From assembly GCF_002847345.1 (NCBI RefSeq), contig NZ_LXFV01000018.1:1-64000 (forward strand): a stretch of DNA of 64,000 bases, in the 5' to 3' direction. Origin of the DNA: Pectobacterium peruviense (GTDB taxonomy: Bacteria > Pseudomonadota > Gammaproteobacteria > Enterobacterales > Enterobacteriaceae). The position numbers and the translations under genes are program-made. The notes under the pieces were generated by a model. The model was not told where the DNA came from and did not search any database. It saw nothing but the letters and a program-made list of their open reading frames with translations. Shown piece by piece: positions 30,607 through 40,301 of the stretch (positions within the stretch are counted from its first letter, which is position 1; every line of letters begins with the position of its first letter).

Positions 30607-31612
30607 TATCCTTTGCCACTTCCTGATGAATCTGCTCACGCGAACGTTCACCACCGTCGAGACAAATCATGCCATCCCCTGGGTTCTCAGCATTGATGAT
30701 CTCAACGGCACCCGGTTTACAAAGCTGCATAAAGCTAAAGTGCGTTGCGTCAGCAATTTCCTTATAGGCTGAATGCGCAGGTGACAGCTTCCGCGCCAAA
30801 TCGTGAGATTCCAAGTCGGCAGGCAGTTCCTCACTCGGATACCCTGCCGCGAAGATCAATACCGGAATGTTTATTGCTGCCAGACTCTCTGCGGTAAACC
30901 CTCGCGCCAGTCCCATATCCAGCGATACCACTGCGCTGATGCGCGGATCCGCTAATGACTTATCAAGCTGCGCACGCGATGAGGCACTTTTTGCGATCTG
31001 CATCTTTTCATAGGCCTTGCAGGACGCCAGCCCGACATGCGTTAGACAGTCCCGCTCAAATTGATCCGTGCTGAAACGTCCACCCGCAAGCTCAAGCACC
31101 GTCCATCCTCCTAACGAGTGGCCCACAGCCGCAATCCGCCTCTCATCAACTCGCCCCGTCTTTTCTGGCGTAGCAAGTAATGCCGTAATGACGCGGCTGA
31201 TGTCATTAGGCCGTTGCCACAATTCCTGGGCGTTCTCCGCCCGCATATCTTTAGTGGTGGTTCCTGGATGATTGGGGGCGGCGACAATATAGCCTTGTTT
31301 AACCAACGCCTGCGCCAGCCACAGTTGATTAAGCCAGTTCCCTCCATAACCGTGTGAAACCACAATCAAAGGATGTGCACCGGATTCAGGCGCAGCGTTT
31401 TTGCTCACTGCGATACCGGGAAAAACAACATTTTCACCGATTATCGCCGTCTGTTGTGACGACGACGTCGGATAAAAGACGGCGACGTCCAACGGCCGAT
31501 GATTGGCCTCATCGGCCAACGTTATTTGTTGAAACCCAATACCGGCATCTGCCATAACAGCAAAGCTGAGTAGTAAGTTCGTGAGCAATCCTATTGTGAT
31601 ACGCCATGTCAT
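30569..31612 (-). CDS. Secreted alpha/beta hydrolase, PAF-acetylhydrolase-like
   Basis: A 347-residue protein with a signal peptide (LLTNLLLSFAVMADAG) and an alpha/beta-hydrolase fold. The nucleophile elbow is GHSLGG near residue 165, an oxyanion region HGYGG is near residue 92, and a candidate catalytic His follows in DATHFSF. The block PLIVVSHGYGGNWLNQLWLA resembles dienelactone-hydrolase and PAF-acetylhydrolase-like predicted dienelactone hydrolases. The substrate is unknown. Its 3' end overlaps the convergent AraC gene by 38 bases. Confidence 0.8.
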   Translation of the reverse strand: MTWRITIGLLTNLLLSFAVMADAGIGFQQITLADEANHRPLDVAVFYPTSSSQQTAIIGENVVFPGIAVSKNAAPESGAHPLIVVSHGYGGNWLNQLWLAQALVKQGYIVAAPNHPGTTTKDMRAENAQELWQRPNDISRVITALLATPEKTGRVDERRIAAVGHSLGGWTVLELAGGRFSTDQFERDCLTHVGLASCKAYEKMQIAKSASSRAQLDKSLADPRISAVVSLDMGLARGFTAESLAAINIPVLIFAAGYPSEELPADLESHDLARKLSPAHSAYKEIADATHFSFMQLCKPGAVEIINAENPGDGMICLDGGERSREQIHQEVAKDISDFLQAAWRKP

Positions 31613-31716
31613 ACCTATTTCTCCGAAGTTTCTGCACTGTGAAAAACAGTATTTATAACAATGACTTTCTTTCCTATGCGACCTAAAACGCTATTTAGTA
31701 CCTCTTCTTAATGCAC

Positions 31717-31746
31717 AAAAAACTACGGCCAGCATAAGCTGGCCGT
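31717..31746 (-). terminator. Terminator of the PEP-hydrolase/Tm-1 operon
   Basis: On the minus strand ACGGCCAGC-TTAT-GCTGGCCGT is followed by AG and six T. It lies 80 bases past the stop of the PEP-hydrolase-like gene. Confidence 0.8.
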
Positions 31747-31826
31747 ATTCCCTGATATTGGCACAAAATTTACCCGTTTTTCTTCCTGAGTTAGGACATC
31801 GGCGGATATAGAGCCAAAAAAGTCTG

Positions 31827-32660
31827 TTAACGCTTAATTTTTTTGAATTGCTGTGTAGTCGCTGTTAACGCTGTTTCTGTCGGCAACCGCTCCATGGAGC
31901 TGGCACCGTAAAAACCATCGCACTGCGGGCAGTGATCCATAATGAACTGTGCATCCTGCGGCGTTGAAATCGGTCCGCCGTGACACAGTACAATCACATC
32001 CTTACGCACGGCCTTCGCCGCATCCGCCCAGTGGTTAATCAATGGAACACAATCCGCCAGATTAAGCGCGGTTTCTGCCCCAATGTTACCGCCAGTCGTT
32101 AACCCCATGTGCGGCACAATAATATCCGCGCCCGCTTTCGTCATCGCGACCGCATCTTCTGCGTTGAACACATAAGGCGTGGTCAGCATGTCTTTTTCGT
32201 GCGCCAGACGAATCATGTCTACTTCCAGCGCATATCCCATACCGGTTTCTTCCAGATTGGCACGGAAATTACCGTCAATCAGGCCGACGGTTGGGAAATT
32301 CTGTACGCCAGAGAAACCTAGCGCTTTCAGGTCATCCAGAAACTTATCAAACTGACAGAAAGGATCGGTACCGTTTACTCCCGCCAACACTGGCGTGTGC
32401 TTCACAACAGGAAGCACTTCTTTCGCCATATCCACGACGATCTCATTAGCGTTGCCGTAAGCCAACAGGCCAGCCAGCGACCCCCTCCCCGCCATGCGAT
32501 AGCGCCCGGAGTTGTAGATCACGATCAGGTCGATGCCGCCCGCTTCTTCACATTTTGCGGAAAGCCCCGTTCCGGCACCACCACCGATAATCGGTTCACG
32601 GCGTGCGATCATTGCGCGGAATTTTGCCAGCAGTTCCTGACGATTTATGCCTGACATCAT
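31827..32660 (-). CDS. PEP-hydrolase-like TIM-barrel protein
   Basis: A 277-residue protein of the phosphoenolpyruvate hydrolase-like family (PF09370 type). It starts [20 protein letters not shown], then [20 protein letters not shown], and ends with a [14 protein letters not shown] block. Members have a TIM-barrel fold and nearly always sit next to a Tm-1-like ATP-binding protein, as here, 12 bases downstream of it. The biochemical activity of the pair is not established; a role in breakdown of an unusual carbon compound is plausible. Confidence 0.82.
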   Translation of the reverse strand: MMSGINRQELLAKFRAMIARREPIIGGGAGTGLSAKCEEAGGIDLIVIYNSGRYRMAGRGSLAGLLAYGNANEIVVDMAKEVLPVVKHTPVLAGVNGTDPFCQFDKFLDDLKALGFSGVQNFPTVGLIDGNFRANLEETGMGYALEVDMIRLAHEKDMLTTPYVFNAEDAVAMTKAGADIIVPHMGLTTGGNIGAETALNLADCVPLINHWADAAKAVRKDVIVLCHGGPISTPQDAQFIMDHCPQCDGFYGASSMERLPTETALTATTQQFKKIKR

Positions 32661-32672
32661 GCTTTCTCCCTG

Positions 32673-33881
32673 TTACTTCACTAACGCCCGGAACGCATCA
32701 ACAGCCGCGTGGGCAAATAAAGGATCGTTAATATGGAAAGGCAGACGAATAATCTGTCGTCTTGCCGTTTGCTGGACAATGCTCTCCAACGTGCTGATAA
32801 ACGCGTCACGCGCTTCGGGGTGCCAGAATGCCTGATCCGGCGCATCTAGCGCGGAGAAGCCGCCTTCCGGGATCAGGAAGCGAACCTCGCCTTCACAGCA
32901 GTTAAGTTTCTCTCCAATCCAGCGCGCCATCGCAATGTTCTCGTCTATCGTGGTACGCATCAGAGTGACCTGTGCGTTGTGGTTATAGAACAGACGATGC
33001 GCGTATTTCTCCGACACGCTAGCAGGAGCACCAAAGTTAACCATGTCCAACGCACCGCAGGACGCCACGTAAGGCACCTGCGTTTTGGCAATCGCATCAA
33101 ACCGTTCCGGCCCGCAGGCCAGCACGCCATCAAACAGTAAATCACACACTTCGGTCGTGGTGAGATCGAGCACGCCAGTGAGCAAATGGCTGTCCACCAG
33201 CTTTTCCATCGCTTTGCCGCCGCTGCCCGTCGCGTGGAAGACCAGACAGTCAAACTCCGCTTCCAGCAATTTGCTGGCTTCCTGAATACAGGGCGTCGTG
33301 ACACCAAACATGGTCAGGCCAATCGCGGGTTTATCTTCATGGTGTTCCTGAATATGAAACTTCACGGCTCCGGCGATTTGGTGTGCGGCGTTGCCGAGAA
33401 CCTGACGGGAAATACGGTTCAGACCCGCCACATCGGTAACGGAATACATCATGCTGATATCGCTGGCACCGATGTAGCCGGAAATGTCGCCGGAGGCCAT
33501 CGTCGAGACCATCAGCTTGGGCATACCAATCGGTAGAGCCTGCATGGCGGGCGTGATCAGCGCCGTACCACCGGAACCACCAAGACCGAGAACTCCGGCA
33601 ATATCATCGCGCGACAGCATGAAGTGCTCGAATGCAATGGCCATGGCGCTAATCGCCTGTCCTCTGTCATGGCAAAATACCGCCGATGCACCCTGCGGGT
33701 GGTAAGATGCCACCGTTTCTGCGCTGATATCTGTTGTATCCGACATCCGCGAATGTGTTGAAAGATCGACAGTGACCGTTTTCAAGCCCGTTGCGGCAAT
33801 AAGATCGCGGACATAAATCTGCTCTTTCCCTTTAGTATCCGCTGTACTCGCAATATAAACGCTGCCAACTTCACTTCCCAC
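32673..33881 (-). CDS. Tm-1-like ATP-binding protein (UPF0261)
   Basis: A 402-residue protein of the UPF0261/Tm-1 family, named for the tomato Tm-1 protein that inhibits tobamovirus replication and whose N-terminal domain binds ATP. It starts with [25 protein letters not shown] sequence. The glycine-rich [20 protein letters not shown] block and a second domain ending [11 protein letters not shown] are typical. It forms a two-gene operon with the PEP-hydrolase-like gene and faces a divergent TetR regulator across two palindromic sites. Confidence 0.85.
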   Translation of the reverse strand: MGSEVGSVYIASTADTKGKEQIYVRDLIAATGLKTVTVDLSTHSRMSDTTDISAETVASYHPQGASAVFCHDRGQAISAMAIAFEHFMLSRDDIAGVLGLGGSGGTALITPAMQALPIGMPKLMVSTMASGDISGYIGASDISMMYSVTDVAGLNRISRQVLGNAAHQIAGAVKFHIQEHHEDKPAIGLTMFGVTTPCIQEASKLLEAEFDCLVFHATGSGGKAMEKLVDSHLLTGVLDLTTTEVCDLLFDGVLACGPERFDAIAKTQVPYVASCGALDMVNFGAPASVSEKYAHRLFYNHNAQVTLMRTTIDENIAMARWIGEKLNCCEGEVRFLIPEGGFSALDAPDQAFWHPEARDAFISTLESIVQQTARRQIIRLPFHINDPLFAHAAVDAFRALVK

Positions 33882-33978
33882 TTGGTATCCCTCCCACCGT
33901 TAGCGAAACAATTAACAGATTGATATAAATGATAATTATAAGAAGCCAAAAACAAATAAGATTAATTTGTCGCCATAT

Positions 33979-33994
33979 TGAGACTTGAGTATCA
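33979..33994. promoter_or_regulatory. Candidate TetR-regulator operator, distal
   Basis: TGAGACTTGAGTATCA matches the palindrome at 34021-34036 at 12 of 16 positions. It lies in the gap between the Tm-1-like operon and the divergent tetR-type gene. Confidence 0.4.
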
Positions 33995-34020
33995 GAAAGA
34001 CAAATCATTAAATACCCAAA

Positions 34021-34036
34021 TGAGACAAAAGTCTCA
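34021..34036. promoter_or_regulatory. Candidate TetR-regulator operator, perfect arms
   Basis: TGAGAC-AAAA-GTCTCA has perfect 6-base arms. Its centre is 42 bases (four helical turns) from the related site at 33979-33994, so both would lie on the same DNA face. The divergent TetR-type protein probably binds here and controls both directions. Confidence 0.5.
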
Positions 34037-34170
34037 AAATGTTATGTATGGCAACACACTACCAGTAAGAAAGCTTGACGTGGCACAAGAATCACTCAAT
34101 TTGCTATAGTTCAGGCTATAACGCCGTACTGCCTGATAGCTTCCGGCCAGAAAAATTCAATGAGGTCTAT

Positions 34171-34800
34171 GTGATTGAACAGGATGAAAAACTGACATCA
34201 ACGCGGGCGAAAACTCGTCGTTTATTGATTGATACCGCCATGAATATGTTCGATCAAGGCATATTTCCTTCCATTACCGATATTGCCGCTGCGGCTCAGC
34301 TTTCACGCGCGACGGCATACCGCTATTTTCCGACGCAAAGCGCATTAGTTTCAGCCGTTGTTGGCGAAAGCCTTGGTCCGATTCTGGCTTGGCATCCGAC
34401 ACAGCCGGACGCCAGCGAACGCGTTGCCGAACTGCTGCATTTTGCTTACCCAAGGATGCTGGAGCATGAAGGTGCGCTACGTGCCGCCCTGCATCTTTCA
34501 CTCCAGCAGTGGGCCGATCGCCGTTCTAATCGTCTTCATACCGATACGCTGACACGCGGCAATCGTAAACGCCTGCTCAAGATTGCCACCGAACCTCTGG
34601 AAGGAAAAATCACGCCAGATGCGCAACAGCGGGTGATTTATGCCCTATCGCTCATTTATGGTTCCGAAGTTTTTCTGGTGCTGAAAGATATCTGGAACCT
34701 GGAAGAAGACGGCATTCAGGATGTCACGCAGTGGGTTGCCAAAGCTATTTTACGGCAGGCAGAAGAAGATGCCGCGCAGGCCGACTCACCGAAAACCTAA
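34171..34800 (+). CDS. TetR-family transcriptional regulator
   Basis: About 209 residues. The N-terminal TetR helix-turn-helix is clear (RRLLIDTAMNMFDQGIFPSI and AAAAQLSRATAYRYFPTQSA), followed by an all-helical ligand domain. I chose GTG at 34171, with GAGG five bases upstream; an in-frame start at 34075 would add 32 residues unlike the family. The divergent Tm-1-like operon and the downstream SDR gene are its likely targets. Confidence 0.8.
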   Translation: MIEQDEKLTSTRAKTRRLLIDTAMNMFDQGIFPSITDIAAAAQLSRATAYRYFPTQSALVSAVVGESLGPILAWHPTQPDASERVAELLHFAYPRMLEHEGALRAALHLSLQQWADRRSNRLHTDTLTRGNRKRLLKIATEPLEGKITPDAQQRVIYALSLIYGSEVFLVLKDIWNLEEDGIQDVTQWVAKAILRQAEEDAAQADSPKT

Positions 34801-34876
34801 CGAACACAGTCATGCCGCATCCCGCCATATTGCCGGATGCGTATGAACGGAAGAAGATACGGTGATCAGGGAAAAC

Positions 34877-35620
34877 ATGATGCTGAAAGGTAAACGCGCG
34901 ATTGTCACTGGCGGTGGTCGCGACTTTGGACAAGCGGTATCCGTCTGGCTAGCTCGCGAAGGGGTGAAGGTCGATCTTTGCGCCCGCAAACTGGCCGATG
35001 CACAGGCCAGCGTGGACATCATTCATCGGGAGGGCGGCACGGCTCGCGCTTATCAGTGCGATATTGCCCATCCTGACTCAGTCAGGGATTTTTCTGCGCA
35101 GCTGCTGGACGACAGCACGCCCGTCGATATTCTCGTGCTAAGCGCTGCGCAATGGCTGGAAGGCGCATTGGGAGAAGAAGATGCCGATACGGATATCGTC
35201 AGCACCATCAACTCCGGCCTGACCGGCTCTATCCTGCTCACCAAAGCGCTATTGCCGAGCTTACGCCGTTCACAGAGTGCCGATATTCTGGCGATGGTTT
35301 CCGTCTGCGGCATCCCGCAGTTCAACGACTCTATCGCCCACCCCGCCTTCTTCGCCGCCAAGCACGGCATGAGCGGTTTTAGCCAGAATCTGGCACATCA
35401 TGTCGCACAGGAGAATATTCGCGTGACAGGGTTTTATCCGCCAGATTTTGAGGTTACCGGCTTTGATGAGTATCCCGCTAGCGGAGAAAAAATGGGTGAG
35501 CACTTGCTGAACGCTCGCTCCATATGGGAAGCGATGCGTTTTGTCCTCATCCAGCCGCGCAGCTGTCACATCAACGCCATCCATTTTCAAGGGCCAACGC
35601 GCGCGGATATCAGCGTGTAA
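34877..35620 (+). CDS. SDR-fold protein with altered catalytic motifs
   Basis: About 247 residues with a Rossmann NAD(P)-binding fold: KGKRAIVTGGGRDFG near the N-terminus and LSAAQW in place of the usual NNAG. The nucleotide-loop TGxxxGxG reads TGGGRDFG (Asp for the middle Gly). At the active site, where YxxxK is expected, the sequence is HPAFFAAKHGMSGF: Phe replaces the catalytic Tyr, while Lys and an upstream Ser (MVSVCG) remain. It may be catalytically altered or inactive. It follows the tetR-type gene by about 76 bases. ATG at 34877 or 34880 fits AGGGA; GTG at 34862 is also in frame. Confidence 0.75.
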   Translation: MMLKGKRAIVTGGGRDFGQAVSVWLAREGVKVDLCARKLADAQASVDIIHREGGTARAYQCDIAHPDSVRDFSAQLLDDSTPVDILVLSAAQWLEGALGEEDADTDIVSTINSGLTGSILLTKALLPSLRRSQSADILAMVSVCGIPQFNDSIAHPAFFAAKHGMSGFSQNLAHHVAQENIRVTGFYPPDFEVTGFDEYPASGEKMGEHLLNARSIWEAMRFVLIQPRSCHINAIHFQGPTRADISV

Positions 35621-35929
35621 TTCGTCATCTTTTGCTCTTCATCCCGCCCCGGATATCCATCACATAGACGGGGCGGTGAAATTCCGCCGTCTAACGCACC
35701 GCGCATCCCACACGCCATCATTCCCTGACACACTTTCCTTCTCTCCATTTTTTGCCACAGAAGGCAGGAAAAGGTAGCATCGCTGCCGTTGTTTTCTGCC
35801 ATGCGACCGACCGCGTTAAATGCACAATAAAAAAATACCGCAGGTAAAAACATAACCATTTGAGTTTTAAATAATAATAACGAACGCATCACCACAGGAT
35901 GCGTGACAGACAGGAAAACATCGACATCA

Positions 35930-37381
35930 ATGACACAACATTCCTCCCCTCATAGCGAGCATCATACCGCTCAGCAGAACCTTCACGAAAAGGGTTATCA
36001 CCAAAGTCTCGGCAACCGCCATGTACAGATGATCGCGATTGGCGGCTCCATCGGTACCGGGCTGTTTCTTGGCGCGGGTGCACGCTTGCAAATGGCGGGA
36101 CCGGCACTGGCTCTGGTCTATCTGGTTTGCGGCATCTTCTCTTTTTTCATCCTGCGAGCACTGGGCGAACTGATCGTTCATCGCCCCACCAGCGGCAGCT
36201 TCGTTTCGTATTCGCGTGAGTTTCTGGGTGAAAAAGCCTCCTACGTGGCAGGCTGGATGTACTTCCTCAACTGGGCGATGACCGGGATTGTCGACATCAC
36301 TGCCGTCGCGCTCTACATGCACTACTGGGGCACCTTTGCCGATATCCCCCAATGGTTGTTCGCGCTAGGGGCGCTGTCCATCGTCACGCTAATGAACCTG
36401 ATCGGCGTGAAGTGGTTTGCCGAAATGGAGTTCTGGTTCGCGCTGATTAAGGTCGCGGCTATCGCCATTTTTCTGGTGGTCGGTACGGTCTATCTCGGCA
36501 CAGGCAGCCCGCTGGATGGCAACACGCCCGGCCTGCATCTGATTACCGATAACGGTGGCCTGTTCCCACACGGCATTCTGCCCGCACTCGTGCTGGTTCA
36601 GGGAGTGATATTTGCCTTTGCTGGTATCGAGATCATCGGAACAACGGCAGGCGAATGTAAAAACCCGGAGCAGGTGCTGCCGAAAGCCGTCAACAGTGTC
36701 ATCTGGCGTATCGGCCTGTTCTACGTCGGTTCTGTCGTGCTATTGGTCTGCCTGCTTCCGTGGAATGCGTATCAGGCAGGACAAAGCCCGTTCGTGACCT
36801 TCTTCAGCAAGCTGGGCGTTCCCTATATCGGGACAATCATGAATATCGTGGTGCTGTCCGCCGCGCTGTCTAGCCTGAACTCCGGTCTGTACTCGACGGG
36901 TCGAATTTTGCGCTCGCTGTCGCTGGGTGGCTCGGCTCCCGCTTTCCTGTCGAAAATGAGCAACCAGTCCGTCCCCTATACCGGCATTTTGGTGACGGTC
37001 TGCATCCATATTATCGGCGTGGTGCTTAACTATGTGGTGCCGTCGCAGGTGTTTGAGATCGTCCTGAATATCGCCTCGATCGGCATTATCTGCTCCTGGG
37101 CGTTCATCATCTTGTGCCAGATGCAGTTGCGTAAAGCGATTCATCAAGGGAAAGCCAAACCAGTTGCGTTCAGAATGCCCGGTGCACCGGTAACATCATG
37201 GCTGACGCTGGCTTTTCTGGTGAGCGTATTGGGACTGATGGCGTTCGATTACCCGAACGGAACCTGGACGATTGCAACGATTCCGGTCCTGGCAATCATG
37301 TTGATGATAGGCTGGCGCGGACTGAAAAAGCAGCGCGAAGCAGTGAAACTCGCTAACCAGCAGGAATCCAACCTGCGTTAA
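35930..37381 (+). CDS. ansP: L-asparagine permease AnsP
   Basis: A 483-residue APC-superfamily amino-acid transporter with about 12 membrane helices. The first helix carries GGSIGTGLFLGAGARLQMAG, and the sequence follows E. coli AnsP closely (KWFAEMEFWFALIKV; AGQSPFVTFFSKLGVPYIG). It imports asparagine across the inner membrane. ATG at 35930 gives an N-terminus of typical length; an upstream in-frame GTG at 35903 is possible. The 309-base gap before it holds no gene that I can support. Confidence 0.9.
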   Translation: MTQHSSPHSEHHTAQQNLHEKGYHQSLGNRHVQMIAIGGSIGTGLFLGAGARLQMAGPALALVYLVCGIFSFFILRALGELIVHRPTSGSFVSYSREFLGEKASYVAGWMYFLNWAMTGIVDITAVALYMHYWGTFADIPQWLFALGALSIVTLMNLIGVKWFAEMEFWFALIKVAAIAIFLVVGTVYLGTGSPLDGNTPGLHLITDNGGLFPHGILPALVLVQGVIFAFAGIEIIGTTAGECKNPEQVLPKAVNSVIWRIGLFYVGSVVLLVCLLPWNAYQAGQSPFVTFFSKLGVPYIGTIMNIVVLSAALSSLNSGLYSTGRILRSLSLGGSAPAFLSKMSNQSVPYTGILVTVCIHIIGVVLNYVVPSQVFEIVLNIASIGIICSWAFIILCQMQLRKAIHQGKAKPVAFRMPGAPVTSWLTLAFLVSVLGLMAFDYPNGTWTIATIPVLAIMLMIGWRGLKKQREAVKLANQQESNLR

Positions 37382-37414
37382 CGATCTTACGATAAGAAAC
37401 AATGCCTTAAGACA

Positions 37415-37446
37415 GAGAAAACTCAGGCTCGTTTCCGAGCCTGAGT
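37415..37446 (-). terminator. Terminator between ansP and speC
   Basis: ACTCAGGCTCG and CGAGCCTGAGT form an 11-base-pair stem with a 4-base loop. On the minus strand it is followed by TTTTCTCT, so it serves speC; it may also stop ansP transcription on the other strand. Confidence 0.8.
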
Positions 37447-37469
37447 TCCTGAGTTGAAGAGAAATATCG

Positions 37470-39623
37470 TTACTTTTCTACTACGTAACCGTACAGCCGT
37501 TTGCTGCCATCTTCTTCCGCGACGCTGTAAACACCCTGCAATTCCGGCGAAAAGCCGGGCAGCAGGTTAATCCCATCTTCCAGCGCCAGAAAATAGCGCT
37601 GTACCGCTCCGCCCCAGGCTTCCCCCGGCACCACACACAGCACGCCTGGCGGGTATGGCAATGCGCCTTCCGCCGCAATACGACCTTCAGCTTCAACAAT
37701 GGGAACCAGCTCGATATTCCCGCGCACAAATTCCCTGTTGGCATCCTGCGGCAACATCGCCACTGACGGAAACTCGGTTTTGCGGAACATCGCTTTTTGC
37801 AGATCTTTCACATTATGCTGAGCGTAAAAATCATGCATTTCCTGACACAGCCGACGCAGCCGATAACCACGGTAGCGCTCTTTGTATTTCTGATACAGGC
37901 TAGGCAACACTTCGCTCAGCGGCGCATCACGAGCGATCAGCGTTTCGAAATGCACCAGCGCATTAACCAGTTCCTGCATTTTGGCGCCGTCTTCCGCTGG
38001 CGTTAGCAGGAACAGGATCGAGTTCATGTCGCATTTCTCAGGGATGATGCCGTGCTCACGCAGATAGTTGGCAAGGATCGTCGCCGGAATACCAAATTCG
38101 GTGTAATCACCGCTAATCGCATCAATACCTGGCGTAGTCAGCAGTAATTTGCACGGATCGATAAAATACTGATCTTCCGCGTACCCTTCGAACGCGTGCC
38201 ATTTCTCACCCGGTTCAAAGTTGAAGAAACGCACATCCTGCGCGATCGTATCCGTATCGTGATCCTGCCAAAGCGCGCCGCCTACCGTAACAGGGACGAA
38301 CGGTTTGATGAGCGAACAGCGCGTCAGCAATTGCTTACGTGCCTCAATGCCCAGCTTCACGCAGTCCATCCACATACGACGCCCACTGGCTCCTTCGTGC
38401 ATTTTGGCATTCACATCCAACGCGGCGAACAGCGGGTAAAACGGACTGGTCGACGCATGCAGCATAAAGGCGTTATTCAGTTGCTTATGGTTGCAAAAAC
38501 GGCGCTGACCTTTGATGTGCGTATCTTTTTTGTGGATCTGCGAAGTCTGGGAGAAGCCCGCCTGCTGCTTATGCACCGACTGGGTGACGAAGATGCCCGG
38601 ATCGTTTTCATTCAGATCCAACAACAGCGGCGAGCACTGCTCCATCATCGGGATAAACTGCTCGTAGCCGACCCATGCAGAATCAAACAGAATGTAGTCA
38701 CACAGATGCCCGATGCTATCGACGACCTGACGTGCGTTATAAATTGTGCCGTCATAGGTACCAAGCTGGATGACAGCCAGACGGAACGGGCGTGGCTCGT
38801 TGGCGCGTTCCGGTGCAACTTCTGCAATCAGCTTGCGCAGATAGGCTTCATCAAAACAGTGCGCATCCACGCCACCGATAAAGCCAAACGGGTTACGCAC
38901 GGTCTCCAGATAGACTGGCGTAGCGCCCGCCTGAATCAGCGCACCGTGATGGTTGGACTTATGGTTGTTACGATCAAACAACACCAGATCGCCACGCGCC
39001 AACAGCGCGTTCGTCACCACTTTGTTCGCCGAGGAGGTGCCGTTCAACACGAAATAGGTCTTGTCGGCGTTAAACACGCGCGCGGCGTGCTTCTGTGCCT
39101 TCTTCGCCGCTCCTTCATGGATCAGCAAATCGCCCAATTTGACGTCGGCATTACAGATGTCAGAACGAAAAACGTTTTCACCGTAAAACTCAAAAAACTG
39201 ACGCCCTGCCGGATGCTTACGGAAGAACTGACCGCCCTGATGCCCAGGACAGGCAAACGTCGTATTTTTCATTTTGACGTACTTGGTCAGCGTATCGAAA
39301 AACGGCGGCAGCAGCGCATCCTGATAGCCTTTCGCCGCACGCTCCAGCACGCTCGCGTGCTCACCTTCATCATCGAGAACCAGCCATTCGCTGCCCGCAG
39401 GCAGAACATCTGACTCTTTATCCTCATCGGGCTCTTCGACAAACGCCGGGATGGTAAAACCGGTGTTTTGCAATATCGACAGGATACCGCTACGGGCTTC
39501 CTCAATAGAAACCACGACCGCCGCCACATCAGTGAAGTCAGTCTGACTCAACGCGACAATCTCGCGCGTTGTGATTAAACGGGTGGCAACCGCTGCATTC
39601 GCCGCAATTTTTAACTGTTTCAT
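37470..39623 (-). CDS. speC: Ornithine decarboxylase SpeC
   Basis: A 717-residue PLP enzyme (711 in E. coli SpeC) that converts ornithine to putrescine. It has the N-terminal wing domain (VVVSIEEARSGILSILQNTG), the PLP-lysine block FVTQSVHKQQAGFSQTSQIH, and the C-terminal LPYPPGVLCVVPGEAWGGAV. It lies next to tRNA-Phe as in E. coli. The 5' leader is unusually long (the gap to the tRNA is 678 bases) and contains a small reading frame. Confidence 0.95.
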   Translation of the reverse strand: MKQLKIAANAAVATRLITTREIVALSQTDFTDVAAVVVSIEEARSGILSILQNTGFTIPAFVEEPDEDKESDVLPAGSEWLVLDDEGEHASVLERAAKGYQDALLPPFFDTLTKYVKMKNTTFACPGHQGGQFFRKHPAGRQFFEFYGENVFRSDICNADVKLGDLLIHEGAAKKAQKHAARVFNADKTYFVLNGTSSANKVVTNALLARGDLVLFDRNNHKSNHHGALIQAGATPVYLETVRNPFGFIGGVDAHCFDEAYLRKLIAEVAPERANEPRPFRLAVIQLGTYDGTIYNARQVVDSIGHLCDYILFDSAWVGYEQFIPMMEQCSPLLLDLNENDPGIFVTQSVHKQQAGFSQTSQIHKKDTHIKGQRRFCNHKQLNNAFMLHASTSPFYPLFAALDVNAKMHEGASGRRMWMDCVKLGIEARKQLLTRCSLIKPFVPVTVGGALWQDHDTDTIAQDVRFFNFEPGEKWHAFEGYAEDQYFIDPCKLLLTTPGIDAISGDYTEFGIPATILANYLREHGIIPEKCDMNSILFLLTPAEDGAKMQELVNALVHFETLIARDAPLSEVLPSLYQKYKERYRGYRLRRLCQEMHDFYAQHNVKDLQKAMFRKTEFPSVAMLPQDANREFVRGNIELVPIVEAEGRIAAEGALPYPPGVLCVVPGEAWGGAVQRYFLALEDGINLLPGFSPELQGVYSVAEEDGSKRLYGYVVEK

Positions 39624-39854
39624 GTAACCAAACCCAAACGGTTAAGGGTAAGTGTACGTGCCTAGAAGACACCGTTCAGGGATAACAATCCCGACCAATC
39701 ACAATGCCAATCAATAACGACAAGCGTATGATCCCTACAGGTAAACTGTAGGCTAAGAATGGAAAAACTGGAGCCAGCACCATCCGATAGACATCAGTAA
39801 AAGCAGAGCAGCCCTCTATTTTTACTCATGCCTAACAGCGAGCGAACGAACGCC

Positions 39855-39986
39855 TCACCGCATGGTGAAGAAGGATAATCGACGGGAAGAAAAGTAAACT
39901 GCGCAGTGGTGACAAGAAGAGACACGCAGTGACGTCATCAACGAGCTGGCGCGAGCGTTCTGCACCATGAGCAATGAATCTGACAT
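39855..39986 (-). CDS. Possible leader peptide upstream of speC
   Basis: A 43-codon minus-strand frame, ATG at 39984-39986 with AGAGGA about 10 bases upstream, TGA at 39855. It starts MSDSLLMVQNAR and ends RRLSFFTMR, and lies 231 bases before speC on the same strand. E. coli speF is controlled by the ornithine-sensing leader peptide SpeFL, which also ends in a Phe-Phe-x-x-Arg pattern, but the rest does not align. No known family; it may be a chance frame. Confidence 0.35.
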   Translation of the reverse strand: MSDSLLMVQNARASSLMTSLRVSSCHHCAVYFSSRRLSFFTMR

Positions 39987-40262
39987 ATCGGCGATCCTCT
40001 TTTAGCTATACGCTAACTACGCTTAAAGGGGCGTTCAGGTGAACGAGACGCTAAAAACCGCGCAATAGTGGCATTATTCTTCATCAAATTCAACAATCCA
40101 GCCCGAACTCAACACGGTAAAAAGTGCAACGAAACATGCCGCACGTATACGGGAAGAAGCATTACCACGCTAAGCGTGCTGAAAGGATCGCCAGAAACTG
40201 GCTAGCAAATAATACAATTGCCTGAAAATAGCGCAGGCGCTCCGCTTTGTGACAGAAACCCG

Positions 40263-40291
40263 TTGACGCCACGCGGTCAATACGGTTTAAT
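40263..40291 (+). promoter_or_regulatory. Sigma-70 promoter of tRNA-Phe
   Basis: TTGACG (40263-40268) and TTTAAT (40286-40291) are 17 bases apart, followed by the GC-rich discriminator GCGCCCCG. A GC-rich discriminator is typical of stable-RNA promoters under stringent control. Confidence 0.75.
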
Positions 40292-40301
40292 GCGCCCCGT
40301 T

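Noticed and set aside
34096..34109. TTGCTATAGTTCAG shared between the tetR promoter and the Cry-like promoter as a common regulatory site
   Set aside because: The shared 14-mer mostly consists of a -10 box; two occurrences are too few to claim co-regulation.
38196..39413. 405-codon plus-strand frame opposite speC
   Set aside because: It is the reverse complement of a strongly conserved enzyme gene, and the translation resembles no protein family.
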